In this document: piece after piece, positions 5,336 to 5,730 of the stretch
Position numbering within the stretch: the stretch's first letter is position 1
Layout: each line of letters begins with the position of its first letter
Assembly: GCA_003220855.1 (NCBI GenBank)
Contig: QHTP01000053.1
Location: 1-5,730 of the forward strand
DNA length: 5,730 nt
Origin: Gemmatimonadota bacterium
GTDB taxonomy: Bacteria; Gemmatimonadota; Gemmatimonadetes; Gemmatimonadales; GWC2-71-9
Direction of reading: 5' to 3'
Position numbers and translations under genes: made by a program
The notes under the pieces: generated by a model
Database searches by the model: none
The model's input: the letters and a program-made list of their open reading frames with translations, nothing else
What the model was told of the DNA's origin: nothing

Positions 5336-5440
5336 CTCCGCAGATCCGCCCGTCGCAACGAGTTCCGACCGAGGCACCGAAGCCGCCCCCGCCGCCGGTA
5401 CGGTCTGGGTACCATAACTTACCGGACAGGTAGCTATTCC

Positions 5441-5475
5441 AAAAAAACAATCCCCGGGAGGACCCCCGAGGATTG
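5441..5475 (-). terminator. Rho-independent terminator of the right-edge minus-strand unit
   Basis: The hairpin spans 5448-5475. CAATCC pairs with GGATTG; after one C-A mismatch, CGGG pairs with CCCG, leaving a six-base loop. On the minus strand the stem is followed directly by seven T residues (A-run at 5441-5447). There is no T-run on the plus-strand side, so it acts leftwards. It follows the small reading frame ending at 5501 and the SnoaL-like gene. Confidence 0.85.
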
Positions 5476-5500
5476 TGGCGACTGTCGAGAGCGCGAGGCC

Positions 5501-5584
5501 TCAATCTCCATGGCGTTCCTTCAGTACGCCTAAAAACGCGATCCCTAGCGCTGGAATCCACGTCACAAGCAGGTTGATAATCAT
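5501..5584 (-). CDS. Possible 27-residue single-helix membrane peptide
   Basis: A short frame starts with ATG four bases after the stop of the SnoaL-like gene and ends 25 bases before the terminator hairpin. It begins MIINLLVTW, continues with a hydrophobic run IPALGIAFLGVL, and finishes with the charged tail KERHGD. This is the layout of a small one-pass membrane peptide with a short positively charged end. No good ribosome site is seen, so translation would rely on coupling to the upstream gene. It may be a real small protein or a chance hydrophobic frame; position between gene and terminator favours the former. Confidence 0.4.
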   Translation of the reverse strand: MIINLLVTWIPALGIAFLGVLKERHGD

Positions 5585-5588
5585 AGGT

Positions 5589-5730
5589 CTACTGCGCCAG
5601 TCCGATCTGCTTCATGAACGACTGGTTGTCCCAGAACAACCACTCGTGATCCATCGTGCCGTTCTTCCAGTGACCGACCGTCACCATGCTGACGGTGAAG
5701 TGCTTGCCCTTTGGCGCGATGCTCTTCCCA
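5589..5730 (-). CDS. SnoaL/NTF2-like (ester cyclase-type) protein, C-terminal end
   Basis: Only the last 46 residues are in the window; the gene enters from the right edge. The sequence starts GKSIAPKGKHFTVSMVTVG, then HWKNGTMDHEWLFWDNQSFM and KQIGLAQ before the TAG at 5589-5591. The pattern of a strand, W-K-x-G-x-M-x-x-E-W, D-N/Q and a terminal M-x-Q-I/L-G-L is typical of SnoaL-like polyketide cyclase or ester cyclase relatives of the NTF2 fold. Those are small cone-shaped proteins, usually 130-190 residues, with a ligand-binding pocket. Substrate cannot be inferred from this part. It is followed by a possible small membrane peptide and a strong terminator. Confidence 0.75.
   Translation of the reverse strand, partial: GKSIAPKGKHFTVSMVTVGHWKNGTMDHEWLFWDNQSFMKQIGLAQ

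Noticed and set aside
5047..5561. Minus-strand frames containing phrases such as RTRTCDPLT, RQDSNLRP and GLEPATR
   Set aside because: These phrases are well-known artefacts of translating the reverse strand of a tRNA T arm; they point to the tRNA-like sequence, not to a protein.

Overview
The window is a GC-rich bacterial chromosome segment. The GroEL N-terminus is of a type I recall from Gemmatimonadota and related soil phyla, but this placement comes from remembered sequence and is tentative. It joins a conserved heat-shock locus on the left to a patchy accessory stretch on the right.

Left block (1-1440, minus strand): three chaperone genes read leftwards in the order hsp20, groES, groEL. 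groEL runs off the left edge after about 179 codons. groES and groEL are 17 bases apart. A 96-base leader separates hsp20 from groES and contains two mutually exclusive hairpins. No CIRCE element is visible.

Control region (1441-1633): an AT-rich divergent intergenic region packed with overlapping inverted repeats. One small palindrome covers both a perfect minus-strand -35 box (towards hsp20) and a plus-strand -35 box (towards the next operon).

Central block (1634-3092, plus strand): a three-gene operon joined by two ATGA stop/start overlaps. It encodes a 290-residue XRE-type DNA-binding protein with a large unassigned C-terminal region, then two small proteins of 97 and 99 residues that I do not recognise. 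Its head-to-head position with hsp20-groESL suggests the XRE protein regulates itself and possibly the chaperones. This is the best candidate for an undescribed system here.

Right block (3093-5730): a minus-strand remnant of a UPF0182-family membrane protein that seems to have lost both ends and a large internal part; two divergent genes of unknown function (3857-4321 minus, 4416-4973 plus); about 300 bases with no convincing gene; a tRNA-like 3' half at about 5301-5335 that could mark an integration site; and, from the right edge on the minus strand, the C-terminus of a SnoaL/NTF2-like protein, a possible 27-residue membrane peptide, and a clear rho-independent terminator that ends the unit.
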